Shown: positions 26,491 to 38,195 of the stretch, piece by piece
How positions within the stretch are numbered: the first letter of the stretch is position 1
How the letters are laid out: each line of letters starts with the position of its first letter
NCBI GenBank assembly: GCA_016709665.1
Contig: JADJMI010000001.1
Location: 186,001-250,000 of the forward strand
Direction of reading: 5' to 3'
Source: Betaproteobacteria bacterium
GTDB taxonomy: Bacteria > Pseudomonadota > Gammaproteobacteria > Burkholderiales > Usitatibacteraceae
Length of the DNA: 64,000 nt
The notes under the pieces: generated by a model
Databases searched by the model: none
Told to the model about the DNA's origin: nothing
The model's input: only the letters and a program-made list of their open reading frames with translations
Made by a program: the position numbers and the translations under genes

Positions 26491-27787
26491 GTGTGGGAGG
26501 CGCTTTCGGTCTGCGTGGGCATGGTGATCGGCGCGGGGATCTTCCGCTCGCCCTCGCTCGTCGCGGCGAACACGGGCTCCGACGCGGCGATGATGCTGGC
26601 CTGGGCATTCGGCGGCGCGATGTCGCTCGCCGGGGCGCTCTGCTACGCGGAGATGGCGGCCGCGTTCCCGGACGCCGGCGGCGACTACCACTTCCTCACG
26701 CGGGCCTACGGGCGGCGCGCGGGCTTTCTCTTCGCCTGGTCGCGCTTCGCCGTGATCCACACGGGGTCCATGGCCATGCTCGCGTTCGTGCTGGGCGACT
26801 ACCTCGGCTCGATGCTCCCGCTGGGCGAGCTCGGCAGCCCGGTCGTCGCGATGCTCGCCGTGGTGGCGATCGCGGCCGTGAACCTCGCGGGCCTGCGCGC
26901 CGGGCTCGGGACGCAACTCGCGCTCATGGTCGCCGTCGTCGCGGGCCTCTTCGCGGTGGGCCTCGCGGGCGTGGTGCTCGCCCTGCAGGGGCGCCGCGCC
27001 GCTGGCGCCATCCCCGTCCGCGCCCTCCGCCGCGCATATCGGCACCGCCCTCGTGTTCGTGTTCCTCGCCTACGGCGGCTGGAGCGATGCGGCGACGCTC
27101 TCGGCCGAGATGCGCGACCCGCAGCGCGGCATGACGCGCGCCCTCGTGGCCGGCATGGCATTGGTGACGGCGCTCTACCTCGTCGCCAACTGGGCCTACG
27201 TGCGCGGGCTCGGCCTCGCCGGCGTCGCCGCGAGCCGGGCGCCGGCCTCGGATCTCGTCCTCATCGCCTTCGGCCCGGCGGGGCAGGCGGCGATCGTGGC
27301 CGTGGTGGCGGTGACCGCGATCACGTCGATGAACGCGATCCTCATCGCGGGGGCGCGCACCACCTACGCCGCCGCGCGCGACACCGGCAGGCTCGGCGCG
27401 CTGGGCGAGTGGCACGTCGCCCGGGGCACGCCGGCGCGGGCGCTGGTGGCGCTGTCGGCGGTCACGCTCGTCCTCGTGGCCCTGGGCACCTGGACGCGAA
27501 GCGGATTCTCGACGATGGTCGACTTCCTCTCCCCGGTGTACTGGTTCTTCCTCACCCTGAGCGGCGCGGCGGTCATCGTCCTGCGGCGCCGCTTTCCCGA
27601 AGCGCCGCGGCCCTTTCGCGTGCCGCTCTATCCGTGGCTGCCTCTCGCGTTCATCGCCACCAGCGCCTACATGGCCTACGCGAGCGTCGCCTTCGTGCAC
27701 GTGGGCACCATCGCCGGGGTGGCCGTGCTGGCCGCGGGCCTCGCGCTGCTGGCGGTGCTGGAGCGCCGCCGCAGCCGGGGGCGGTAG
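26491..27787 (+). pseudogene. APC-family amino acid permease, frameshifted
   Basis: From GTG 26491 the frame encodes the start of an APC-superfamily transporter (L-S-V-C-V-G-M-V-I-G-A-G-I-F-R-S-P) through about five membrane helices. It breaks near 26985-27005 and continues in another frame from H-I-G-T-A-L-V-F-V-F-L-A-Y-G-G-W-S-D-A-A-T-L-S-A-E-M to TAG 27785-27787, covering the remaining helices. The true start may be TTG 26438, whose frame would join if one G were missing at about 26490. With both single-base corrections the gene is exactly 1350 bases (449 residues), normal for the family. It should import or exchange amino acids or amines. Two sequencing errors are likelier than real decay. 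Confidence 0.78.
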
Positions 27788-27820
27788 ACTGCCGCGAACG
27801 ACCTCGCAAAGGAAGCGCCG

Positions 27821-28915
27821 ATGGGCAATCGAGACTGGGTGGCCGAAGCCGTGCGCCGCATCGAGGCGGATTTCAACCGCTCGGCGGACACGCATCTCTT
27901 CCCGATGCGCCTCGCCGCCTGGCCGGGCGTCGACATCTACCTGAAGGACGAATCGAGCCATCCCACCGGCAGCCTCAAGCACCGGCTCGCGCGCTCGCTC
28001 TTCCTCTATTCGCTGTGCAACGGCTGGCTGCGCGAAGGCAGCACGGTGGTGGAATCCTCGTCGGGCTCGACGGCGGTGTCGGAGGCGTACTTCGCCCGCC
28101 TGCTGGGGCTGCCGTTCGTCGCGGTGATGCCGGTGACGACCTCGCCCGAGAAGATCGCCGCCATCCAGTTCTACGGCGGGCGCTGCCACCTGGTCGAGGA
28201 CCCGCAGGCCGTGTACGCCGAATCGGAACGGCTCGCGAAGGAACTCGACGGCCACTACATGGACCAGTTCACCTACGCCGAGCGCGCCACGGACTGGCGC
28301 AGCAACAACAACATCGCCGAGTCGATGTTCGCGCAGATGCGGAAGGAACGCCATCCGGTGCCGCGGTGGATCGTGTGCAGCGCCGGGACGGGCGGCACCA
28401 CGGCCACCATCGGGCGGTTCATCCGCTACCGCTGCCTTTCGACGCGCGTGTGCGTCGCGGACCCGGAGAATTCCGTCTTCTTCGACGCCTTCGCCACGGG
28501 GGACTGCTCGCTGCGCATCGCGGGCAATTCCCTGATCGAGGGCATCGGGCGCCCGCGCGTGGAACGCTCGTTCCTGCCGGGCATCGTGGACGGCATGCTC
28601 AAGGTGCCGGACATCGCCTCGATCGCGGCCATCCGCTACCTCGAGCGCGTGCTCGGGCGGCGCTGCGGCGGCTCCACGGGCACCAATTTCATCGCCACGC
28701 TGCACCTGGCGGAGCGCCTGCACGCGGCGGGCGAGGCCGGCTCCATCGCCACCATCCTGTGCGACGGCGGCGAGCGGTACGGGCACAGCTACTACGACGA
28801 CGCGTGGCTCGCCGCCCGGGGCTTCGACATCGCACCGGCCGTCGAGGCCGTGGCCGCCTGGGCCGAGGCGGGGATTTCGCCCGGCTGGACCCTCGCCGCC
28901 GCCGGCGCCGCGTGA
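27821..28915 (+). CDS. PLP-dependent cysteine synthase family protein (Cds1-like L-cysteine desulfhydrase)
   Basis: This 364-residue fold type II PLP enzyme has K53 in H-P-T-G-S-L-K-H-R-L-A-R as the Schiff-base lysine. S-S-S-G-S-T-A-V-S-E-A is the substrate/asparagine loop variant and S-A-G-T-G-G-T-T-A-T-I-G is the phosphate-binding loop. The motif set matches the Cds1 group, members of which release sulfide from cysteine, rather than standard CysK. It starts 34 bases after the permease with AGGAAG upstream of ATG. The permease could supply cysteine or a related amino acid. About 1.9 kb downstream is a persulfide dioxygenase, so a sulfide-forming and sulfide-oxidising neighbourhood is possible. 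Cysteine synthase activity cannot be excluded. Confidence 0.82.
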   Translation: MGNRDWVAEAVRRIEADFNRSADTHLFPMRLAAWPGVDIYLKDESSHPTGSLKHRLARSLFLYSLCNGWLREGSTVVESSSGSTAVSEAYFARLLGLPFVAVMPVTTSPEKIAAIQFYGGRCHLVEDPQAVYAESERLAKELDGHYMDQFTYAERATDWRSNNNIAESMFAQMRKERHPVPRWIVCSAGTGGTTATIGRFIRYRCLSTRVCVADPENSVFFDAFATGDCSLRIAGNSLIEGIGRPRVERSFLPGIVDGMLKVPDIASIAAIRYLERVLGRRCGGSTGTNFIATLHLAERLHAAGEAGSIATILCDGGERYGHSYYDDAWLAARGFDIAPAVEAVAAWAEAGISPGWTLAAAGAA

Positions 28916-29015
28916 CCGGGCCCGCATCACGCATCGGGTACCATGGCGTTCGCGCCTTCCGGCGCGAACCTCCAGAACAATTCCGCGCACCCCGCCTTAC
29001 GCAGAAGGAAACCCC

Positions 29016-29282
29016 ATGAACGCATCCAGCGGCGGCTCCGGCGACGACATGCCGGATTTCTCCAACGTCCAGAGCGGCGCCTCCAGCACGGCCAAGGCCG
29101 AGGCGCCCGCTTTCGAGACCTACACCATCCAGGCCGGCGACAGCCTGTCGAAGATCGCGAAGCTGAAGCTCGGCAACGCGAACGCCTGGCCGAAGATCCA
29201 CGAGGCCAACAAGGACACGATCAAGGACCCGAACAAGATCTTCCCGGGCCAGGTCATCAAGATCCCCCTCACGAAAGGCTGA
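29016..29282 (+). CDS. small LysM-domain protein
   Basis: This 88-residue protein has a short Ser/Gly/Asp-rich N-terminus without a signal peptide, then one LysM domain (about 33-86): Y-T-I-Q-A-G-D-S-L-S-K-I-A, N-A-W-P-K-I-H-E-A-N and I-F-P-G-Q-V-I-K-I-P. LysM domains bind peptidoglycan or chitin-like glycans. The architecture is like the C-terminal half of LysM/BON proteins such as YgaU. AAGGAAA precedes the ATG. It is five bases before the lipoprotein gene and probably co-transcribed with it. Lack of a visible export signal leaves its location open. Confidence 0.82.
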   Translation: MNASSGGSGDDMPDFSNVQSGASSTAKAEAPAFETYTIQAGDSLSKIAKLKLGNANAWPKIHEANKDTIKDPNKIFPGQVIKIPLTKG

Positions 29283-29286
29283 CCCC

Positions 29287-29766
29287 ATGAAAAACCCCGT
29301 CATCGCGACCCTGCTGGTCGCCGCGCTCGCCGGCTTCGGCCTCTCCGGCTGCGGCAAGAAGGAACAACCCGCCCCGCCCCCCGCCGCGGCCCCCGCCCCG
29401 GCACCGGCACCGGCCCCCGCGCCCGAAGTGAAGCCCGTCTCCGTGAAGGGCGTCACCCTGGGCAATGCGCTCGGGGACGACAAGAAGGTCGCCGCGCCGC
29501 TCGAGACCTTCGCCCCGAAGGACACGATCTACGCGTCCATCGAGACCGAGGGCAAGGGCAAGGCCGCGCTCAAGGCCGTGTGGACGTTCAAGAAGGGCGA
29601 CAAGACCGCCACGGTGAGCGACACCTCGCAGGACATCGACGCCGCCGGCCCCGCCGTCACGGAGTTCCACATCGCCAAGCCCGACGGCTGGCCCGCCGGC
29701 ACGTACGAGGTGGAAATCTTCCTGAACGGCGCTTCGGCCGGGAAGAAGGCCTTCGCCGTGAAGTAG
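29287..29766 (+). CDS. lipoprotein with Pro/Ala-rich linker
   Basis: This 159-residue protein has a lipoprotein signal peptide whose lipobox L-S-G-C places the lipidated cysteine at residue 22. A Pro-Ala repeat linker follows (about 28-47), then a globular beta-type domain (about 52-159) with T-I-Y-A-S-I-E-T-E-G-K-G and W-P-A-G-T-Y-E-V-E-I-F-L-N-G. That domain resembles Ig-like proteins that respond to or modulate other envelope components. Function unknown. It follows the LysM gene closely and is followed by a strong intrinsic terminator, so the pair forms a short envelope operon. Confidence 0.8.
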   Translation: MKNPVIATLLVAALAGFGLSGCGKKEQPAPPPAAAPAPAPAPAPAPEVKPVSVKGVTLGNALGDDKKVAAPLETFAPKDTIYASIETEGKGKAALKAVWTFKKGDKTATVSDTSQDIDAAGPAVTEFHIAKPDGWPAGTYEVEIFLNGASAGKKAFAVK

Positions 29767-29789
29767 GGGCGACGCGTCCGCGGCACCCG

Positions 29790-29817
29790 AAAGGGCCCCT
29801 TCGCGGGGCCCTTTCTT
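29790..29817 (+). terminator. intrinsic terminator after the lipoprotein gene
   Basis: A ten-base-pair perfect stem (AAAGGGCCCC at 29790-29799 with GGGGCCCTTT at 29805-29814) around the loop TTCGC is followed by a short T-rich tail (CTT). It lies 24 bases after the lipoprotein stop and ends the LysM-lipoprotein transcript. Confidence 0.85.
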
Positions 29818-29853
29818 CGTTCGCCCCCGACCTCGCCCCGCCGCACTATCCCC

Positions 29854-29879
29854 GAGGACAGGTGACTGCACCCGTCCCC
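29854..29879. repeat. palindromic element, degenerate copy (GGACAGGTG ... CACCCGTCCCC)
   Basis: GAGGACAGGTG, a four-base spacer (ACTG), then CACCCGTCCCC is a near-palindrome like the elements at 55.7, 56.4, 62.8 and 63.9 kb. It lies just upstream of the solute-binding protein gene. Its arms differ from the consensus at two positions. Confidence 0.55.
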
Positions 29880-29921
29880 AGCCGGTATCCTCCCGCCTCC
29901 CCCACCGATGGAGCCTTTCCC

Positions 29922-30782
29922 GTGACCTCCCGCCACCTGCTCGCCGCCCTCGCCCTCGTGCTGGCCCCGGCCCTTGCCGCCGCCCAGCCCCTCGACGGAC
30001 GCCTCAAGAAGATCAAGGAATCGAAAACGATCGCGATCGCCCACCGGACGGACGCCGCGCCTTTCTCGTTCGTGAACGACAAGAAGGAGCCGATCGGCTA
30101 CTCCGTCGACCTGTGCAAGCGCGTCGTGAACGCCCTCGGCGAGCAGATCGGCGTGCCGGACCTCAAGATCAAGTGGGTGGCCGTCACCACCGCGAACCGC
30201 TTCGACGCCGTCTCCAAGGGCGAGGCGGACCTGGAGTGCGGCTCGAGCTCCGTGACGCTCGGGCGCATGAAGCAGGTGGACTTCTCCAGCTTCATCTTCG
30301 TCGACAGCACCACGCTCCTCGTGCGCAAGGACGTGCCGGGCTCGACGCTCGGCGAGCTGGCCGGGAAGCGGATCGGCGTCGTGACGGGCACCACCAACGA
30401 GCGCGCCCTCGCCACCGCCACCAAGGACCGCATGGTGTCGGTCACCGTCGTGCCCCTCAAGTCGCGCGACGAGGGACTCGCGAAGCTGGAGGCCAAGGAG
30501 ATCGACGCCTTCGCCGCCGACCGCATCCTGCTGATGGCGATGGCCGGCAAGGCGAAGGACGCGAAGAGCCTCGCCCTGCTGGACGACGACCTGTCCATCG
30601 AGGGTTACGCCATCGCGCTGCCGCGCGGCGACGCGGGCCTTCGCCTCGCGGTGAACAGCGGTCTTTCGAAGATCTACCGCGGCGCCGCCATCGGCGAAAT
30701 CTACGGCGCCTGGTTCGGGAGCCTGGGCAAGCCGAGCAAGGTGCTGATCATGACCTACCTGTTCGGCGCGCTGCCGGAGTAG
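29922..30782 (+). CDS. amino-acid-type ABC transporter solute-binding protein (family 3)
   Basis: This 286-residue periplasmic protein starts at GTG 29922, where a signal peptide begins (cleavage after L-A-A-A-Q). SBP_bac_3 motifs are clear: I-A-I-A-H-R-T-D-A-A-P-F-S-F-V, P-I-G-Y-S-V-D-L-C-K-R-V, D-L-E-C-G-S-S-S-V-T-L-G-R and D-F-S-S-F-I-F-V-D. The pattern is closest to glutamate/aspartate-binding proteins (GltI type). No permease or ATPase genes are adjacent, so it is an orphan or works with a transporter encoded elsewhere. A 51-base gap separates it from the persulfide dioxygenase gene. Confidence 0.87.
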   Translation: MTSRHLLAALALVLAPALAAAQPLDGRLKKIKESKTIAIAHRTDAAPFSFVNDKKEPIGYSVDLCKRVVNALGEQIGVPDLKIKWVAVTTANRFDAVSKGEADLECGSSSVTLGRMKQVDFSSFIFVDSTTLLVRKDVPGSTLGELAGKRIGVVTGTTNERALATATKDRMVSVTVVPLKSRDEGLAKLEAKEIDAFAADRILLMAMAGKAKDAKSLALLDDDLSIEGYAIALPRGDAGLRLAVNSGLSKIYRGAAIGEIYGAWFGSLGKPSKVLIMTYLFGALPE

Positions 30783-30833
30783 GGCGCCTCGCCCCGCCTG
30801 CCGGGGTCGGATCGGGCGGCGTATCCTTTTCCC

Positions 30834-31904
30834 ATGCTCACGTTCCGCCAGCTCGCCGACCCCACCTCCTCCACGTACACGTACCTGCTCGCCGATCCGG
30901 CGAGCGCCCGGGCCGTGCTCGTCGACCCGGTGTTCGACCAGGTCCTGCGCGACGCGGCCCTCCTCGACGAGCTGGGCCTCACGCTCGTGGCGACCGTCGA
31001 CACGCACGTGCACGCCGATCACGTCACCGGCGCCTGGCTCCACAAGCACCGGCGCGGAAGCCTCATCGCCGTGAGCGCCGCGAGCGGCGCCGAGGGCGCG
31101 GACCGCTACCTCGCGGACGGCGACACGATCGCGTTCGGTGCCCGGCACCTCGTCGCCCGCGCGACGCCGGGGCACACCGCGGGCTGCATGACGCTGGTGC
31201 TGGACGACGCGAGCCTCGCGATGACCGGCGACTGCCTGCTGGTCCGCGGCTGCGGCCGCACGGACTTCCAGCAGGGCAGCGCCCACGCGCTCTTCCGGTC
31301 CGTCCACGAGAAGATCTTCACGCTGCCCCCGGCGTGCCTGCTCTATCCCGGCCACGATTACCGGGGCCTCACGGTGACGAGCGTCGCCGAGGAGGCGCGC
31401 TACAACCCGCGCCTCGCGCGGGGCATTCGCGAGGAGGACTTCGCCGGCTACATGGCGCACCTGGGACTGCCGCATCCCCGGCAGATGGCGATCGCGGTGC
31501 CGGCCAACCTGCGCTGCGGACGCCCCGAGGGCCGCGAGGCGCCGACCGCCCCGTCGTGGGCGCCGCTCACGGTGACCTTCGCGGGCATCCCGGAGATCCA
31601 GCCGGCGGTGGTCGAGGAGATGCTCGGTGACGTGCAGGTCGTCGACGTGCGCGAGGCCGCCGAGTGGGACGGGCCGCTGGGCCACATCGCCGCGGCGAAG
31701 CGCGTGCCGCTGGGCGATCTCGCCGCCCGCGCCGCGGAGATCGACCGCGAAAGGCCCGTCGTGGCCGTCTGCCGGTCGGGCGCGCGCTCCGCGCAGGCCG
31801 TCGCCATCCTGCAGAAGGCCGGATTCCCCCGCGTGGCCAACATGGCGGGCGGCATGATCCGCTGGCGCGCGAGCGGACTGCCGGCCACCGGCGGGCAGGA
31901 ATAG
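30834..31904 (+). CDS. persulfide dioxygenase-rhodanese fusion (MBL-fold/ETHE1-like)
   Basis: This 356-residue two-domain enzyme has an ETHE1-type metallo-beta-lactamase domain at about 1-235, with T-H-V-H-A-D-H (H58, H60, D62, H63), T-P-G-H-T-A-G and L-Y-P-G-H-D-Y as iron ligands. A rhodanese domain follows at about 265-350, with V-D-V-R-E-A-A-E-W and the catalytic C313 in C-R-S-G-A-R-S. Such fusions oxidise glutathione persulfide to sulfite and transfer sulfane sulfur to form thiosulfate. This is a cytoplasmic sulfide-detoxification step. The Cds1-like enzyme upstream could be a sulfide source. It is transcribed in line with the MFS gene 85 bases downstream. Confidence 0.92.
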   Translation: MLTFRQLADPTSSTYTYLLADPASARAVLVDPVFDQVLRDAALLDELGLTLVATVDTHVHADHVTGAWLHKHRRGSLIAVSAASGAEGADRYLADGDTIAFGARHLVARATPGHTAGCMTLVLDDASLAMTGDCLLVRGCGRTDFQQGSAHALFRSVHEKIFTLPPACLLYPGHDYRGLTVTSVAEEARYNPRLARGIREEDFAGYMAHLGLPHPRQMAIAVPANLRCGRPEGREAPTAPSWAPLTVTFAGIPEIQPAVVEEMLGDVQVVDVREAAEWDGPLGHIAAAKRVPLGDLAARAAEIDRERPVVAVCRSGARSAQAVAILQKAGFPRVANMAGGMIRWRASGLPATGGQE

Positions 31905-31989
31905 CGCCTCCGGTCCGGGGCGGTCTTCGCGGGGCCCTATAATGCGGGCCTGATCCCTGCTGCGCCTGCCCGCCGGCCCCCCGCCCGAA

Positions 31990-33366
31990 TTGACTGATCG
32001 CTCCCCCGCCGCCGGCCACGAGCCTCCCCGCCGGCTGCTCCCCGTCCTCTACACCGGCGTCTTCATGGCCGCCCTCGACACGGCCATCATCGGCCCGGCG
32101 ATCCCGGCCCTGCGCGCCGCGTTCGGGGTGGACAATCGCGTGGTGGGCCTCGTGATGGTGGTGTTCATCCTTTTCTCGCTCACCAGCACGGCGCTCATGG
32201 CGAACCTGAGCGACCGCCACGGCCGCCGGCCCGTGTACCTCTTCAGCGTCGGCATCTTCGCGGCCGGCTCGCTCCTCATCGCGCTCTCGCCGTCCTTCTG
32301 GCTGATCCTCGTGGGCCGCGCGATGCAGGGCATCGGCGGGGGCGGCATCGTGCCCTCGGCGGCGGCGGTGATCGGCGATGTCGTGCCCGTCGAGCAGCAG
32401 GGCAAGGCGCTCGGGATGCTGGGCGCGATCTACGGCATGGCGTTCTTCCTGGGGCCGCCGCTCGCGGCCGCGGTGATGATCGTGTCGAGCTGGCATTGGA
32501 TCTTCCTGCTCAACCTGCCCATCGCCGCCGCGATCCTCTTCCTGGGCCTTCGCGTGCTGCCGCGGCGCGAGCGCCGCCACGAGCTGCCGGCGCTGGACCT
32601 CGCGGGCATCGTGGCGGTGTTCGGCCTGCTCACGCTCGTCGTGTTCGGCATCACGCGGGTGGTGGACACCTTCACCGGCATCGCCCTGTGGCCGTACTTC
32701 CTGCTGGCGGCCGCGGTGGCGGTGATCCTCGTGATCCGCATCGAGCGGCGCGCGGCCATGCCGATGATTCCCCTGAAGCTCTTCCGCAACCGCCAGCTCG
32801 CCCTCACCTACACGCTCGCCACCGGCGGCGGGTTCGGCATGGGCAGCGTCGTGTTCCTCACCTCCATCGCCACCTTTGCGTACGGGCTCACGCCGCAGGC
32901 CGCGGGCTTCGCGCTGCTGCCGCTCGTGGCCGGGTCGATGGTCGGCTCGATGGCGGGCGGGCGCCTGCTCAACCGCCTGGGCTCGCGCACGCTGCTCCTC
33001 GTGGGGTTCGCGCTCATGGGGCTGGGCTACGCGGGCGCGTCCGTGACGCAGTTCGGACTGCCCGGGTTCCTGGTGGCCACCGTGCCGGCCGGCATCGGCC
33101 TGGGCGTCATCGTCGGCGGCGCGCTTCGCGCCATCGCCATGGCCGAGGCGCCCGCACAGCTGCGCGGCACCGGGCAGGGGCTCGTGAACGTGTTCAACGG
33201 CGTGGGCACCCTCACCTCGGCCGCGTTGATCAGCGCCATCGCCGATTTCCGCGGCGGCGGCGCGGCGGGCTTCAGCGTGGCCTACCTCGTCGTGGCCGGC
33301 GTGCTCGGCGCCATGCTGCTCGTCGCCCTCGGGCTTCGCGCCCACCGCCCCCGCGCCCCCGCCTGA
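31990..33366 (+). CDS. MFS drug-resistance-type exporter
   Basis: This 458-residue transporter appears to start at TTG 31990. It has at least 12 membrane helices. The motif C-like A-A-L-D-T-A-I-I-G-P-A-I-P-A-L is in helix 1, motif A is L-S-D-R-H-G-R-R-P, and G-R-A-M-Q-G-I-G-G-G-G is motif B. The pattern is that of the drug:H+ antiporter-2 (EmrB/QacA) group, though the protein is shorter than most 14-helix members. It should export small hydrophobic compounds using the proton gradient. No regulator or membrane-fusion partner is adjacent. Confidence 0.88.
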   Translation: MTDRSPAAGHEPPRRLLPVLYTGVFMAALDTAIIGPAIPALRAAFGVDNRVVGLVMVVFILFSLTSTALMANLSDRHGRRPVYLFSVGIFAAGSLLIALSPSFWLILVGRAMQGIGGGGIVPSAAAVIGDVVPVEQQGKALGMLGAIYGMAFFLGPPLAAAVMIVSSWHWIFLLNLPIAAAILFLGLRVLPRRERRHELPALDLAGIVAVFGLLTLVVFGITRVVDTFTGIALWPYFLLAAAVAVILVIRIERRAAMPMIPLKLFRNRQLALTYTLATGGGFGMGSVVFLTSIATFAYGLTPQAAGFALLPLVAGSMVGSMAGGRLLNRLGSRTLLLVGFALMGLGYAGASVTQFGLPGFLVATVPAGIGLGVIVGGALRAIAMAEAPAQLRGTGQGLVNVFNGVGTLTSAALISAIADFRGGGAAGFSVAYLVVAGVLGAMLLVALGLRAHRPRAPA

Positions 33367-33397
33367 GCGGCCTGCCTGGCGTAAGCTGGGCAGTGCC

Positions 33398-35032
33398 ATG
33401 CTGAAGATGAACGCCCCAGCCGGCGCCCTCCTCGCCGGCCTCGGTCTCGGCCTCGCGGCCCCGGCGATGCCGGCCGGCGAACCCGTGCCCACCTTCGCGC
33501 AGCTCGAGGCATCCGGCGCCACCATCGGCCGCATCGTCGTGCGCAACGGGAACATCTTCGACACCGGCGATCCCGAAGAGGACAACTGGCTCTTCCGCAC
33601 GGCCAACCGGCTGCACATCAACACGCGCGAGAGCGTCGTGCGCCAGTCGCTGCTCTTCGAAACGGGCGATCGCATCCGGGCCTCGCGCATGGAAGAGGCC
33701 GAACGCGTGCTGCGCGACTCGCGCAATTTCTCCGACGTGGAAGTGCGCGTGCTCGCCGTGAGGGACGGCGTGGCCGACATCGAGGTGCGCACGCGCGACG
33801 CGTGGTCCCTGGACCCGGGCTTCAGCTTCAGCCGCACCGGCGGCACCAACTCGTACAACATCAACCTGCGCGAGTACAACTTCCTGGGCACGGGCACGCA
33901 GCTCACCCTGGGCAAGACGAGCGACATCGACCGCAGCGGCAACGAGTTCGGGATCGCCAACGACCGCGCCTTCGGCACCTGGACGCGCCTCGCCTACGAG
34001 CGCGCCCGCAACGACGACGGCAGGCGCGAGGGCGTGACCGCGGTGCGCCCCTTCCACGCCCTGGACGCGCGCTGGTCCGCGGGCGCCACGTGGCTCCTCA
34101 ACGACCGCATCGAGGCCAACTACGTGGCCGGCGACGTCCAGAGCGAATACCGGTACGAGGAAACGCGCGCGGAGGTCTTCGGCGGCTGGTCGGCAGGCCT
34201 TCGCGACGGGTTCGCCACGCGGTACACGGCGGGCCTGCGGCTGCAGGACGACGCGTACGCGATCGAGCCGGGCCGCACCGCCCCCGAGACCCTCGCGCCG
34301 GACCAGAAGCTCGCCTACCCGTTCGTCCGCGCGGAGATCGTCGAGGACCGCTACGAACGCACGACGAACCGCAACCAGGTGGGCAGGCCGGAGTACTTCG
34401 CGCTGGGCCTCGCGGCATCCCTCGACCTGGGCTACGCGAGCCGGTCCCTGGGCTCGAGCCGCGACGCGTGGGTCTACGCGGGCACGCTGGCCCGGGGCTT
34501 CGAACTCGCGGGCGAGCAGCGGATCCTCGCCTCGGCGGCCCTCGACGGCCAGTTCACCGACGGCCGCATCGACCGGCAGCATTTCGGGGGACGGGTGCAG
34601 TACTACCGGCCGCAAGGTCCGCGCTGGGTGTTCTACGCCTCCGCGTCGGGCGACGTCCTCACCCACCCCGGCCCGTCGGACACGCTCTGGCTGGGCGGCG
34701 ACAACGGCCTTCGCGGCTATCCGCAGCGCTACCAGAGCGGCGAGCGGCGCGCCCTCTTCACGCTCGAGGAGCGTGCCCACTCGGACATCTACCTCTGGCG
34801 GCTCTTCCGGCTCGGCGCGGCGGCCTACGTCGACGTGGGGCGCGCCTGGGGCGGGCCGTACCAGAACCCGACGAACGGCGGCTGGCTCGCGAACCTCGGC
34901 GTGGGCCTCCGGATCTTCAACATCCGCTCGGCGTTCGCGAACGTGCTGCACGTGGACCTCGCCTTTCCGATGAATCCGGACTCGAAGGTGGACCGCGTGC
35001 AGTTCCTCGTGAAGACGCGCGCGAGCTTCTGA
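33398..35032 (+). CDS. Omp85-superfamily outer-membrane barrel with a short POTRA-like region
   Basis: This 544-residue exported protein has a signal peptide (cleavage near A-M-P-A at about 24) and a single POTRA-like region (about 70-135, N-T-R-E-S-V-V-R-Q-S-L-L-F-E-T-G-D and A-E-R-V-L-R-D-S-R-N-F). The barrel is of BamA/TamA type, with the lid-lock motif L-R-G-Y-P at about residue 445 and an aromatic C-terminus (A-S-F). Full BamA has five POTRA domains, so this is a reduced relative, perhaps a phospholipase- or export-associated barrel. The start could also be the ATG 9 bases downstream. It stands alone, 31 bases after the exporter gene. Cargo unknown. Confidence 0.82.
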   Translation: MLKMNAPAGALLAGLGLGLAAPAMPAGEPVPTFAQLEASGATIGRIVVRNGNIFDTGDPEEDNWLFRTANRLHINTRESVVRQSLLFETGDRIRASRMEEAERVLRDSRNFSDVEVRVLAVRDGVADIEVRTRDAWSLDPGFSFSRTGGTNSYNINLREYNFLGTGTQLTLGKTSDIDRSGNEFGIANDRAFGTWTRLAYERARNDDGRREGVTAVRPFHALDARWSAGATWLLNDRIEANYVAGDVQSEYRYEETRAEVFGGWSAGLRDGFATRYTAGLRLQDDAYAIEPGRTAPETLAPDQKLAYPFVRAEIVEDRYERTTNRNQVGRPEYFALGLAASLDLGYASRSLGSSRDAWVYAGTLARGFELAGEQRILASAALDGQFTDGRIDRQHFGGRVQYYRPQGPRWVFYASASGDVLTHPGPSDTLWLGGDNGLRGYPQRYQSGERRALFTLEERAHSDIYLWRLFRLGAAAYVDVGRAWGGPYQNPTNGGWLANLGVGLRIFNIRSAFANVLHVDLAFPMNPDSKVDRVQFLVKTRASF

Positions 35033-35084
35033 GGCGACGGCAGCCCGGGACGTACCGGAATCGCCCCGGCCCGCGCGGCCATCG

Positions 35085-38027
<2,943 letters not shown>

Positions 38028-38195
38028 CGAGCCCCCATTGGGCAATGGTGGCCGCGCCGATTCGTTGATGAGCCGCAAGAGTCCATGATAAACGCCTCTC
38101 AGGCGGCGCGACCGCACAGCCCGCAGGGGCATTCCACCCCGGTCAGCCTTGAAATTGCTACCCTTGTGCCACGTCCGACCGACACTTTCCTTGCC

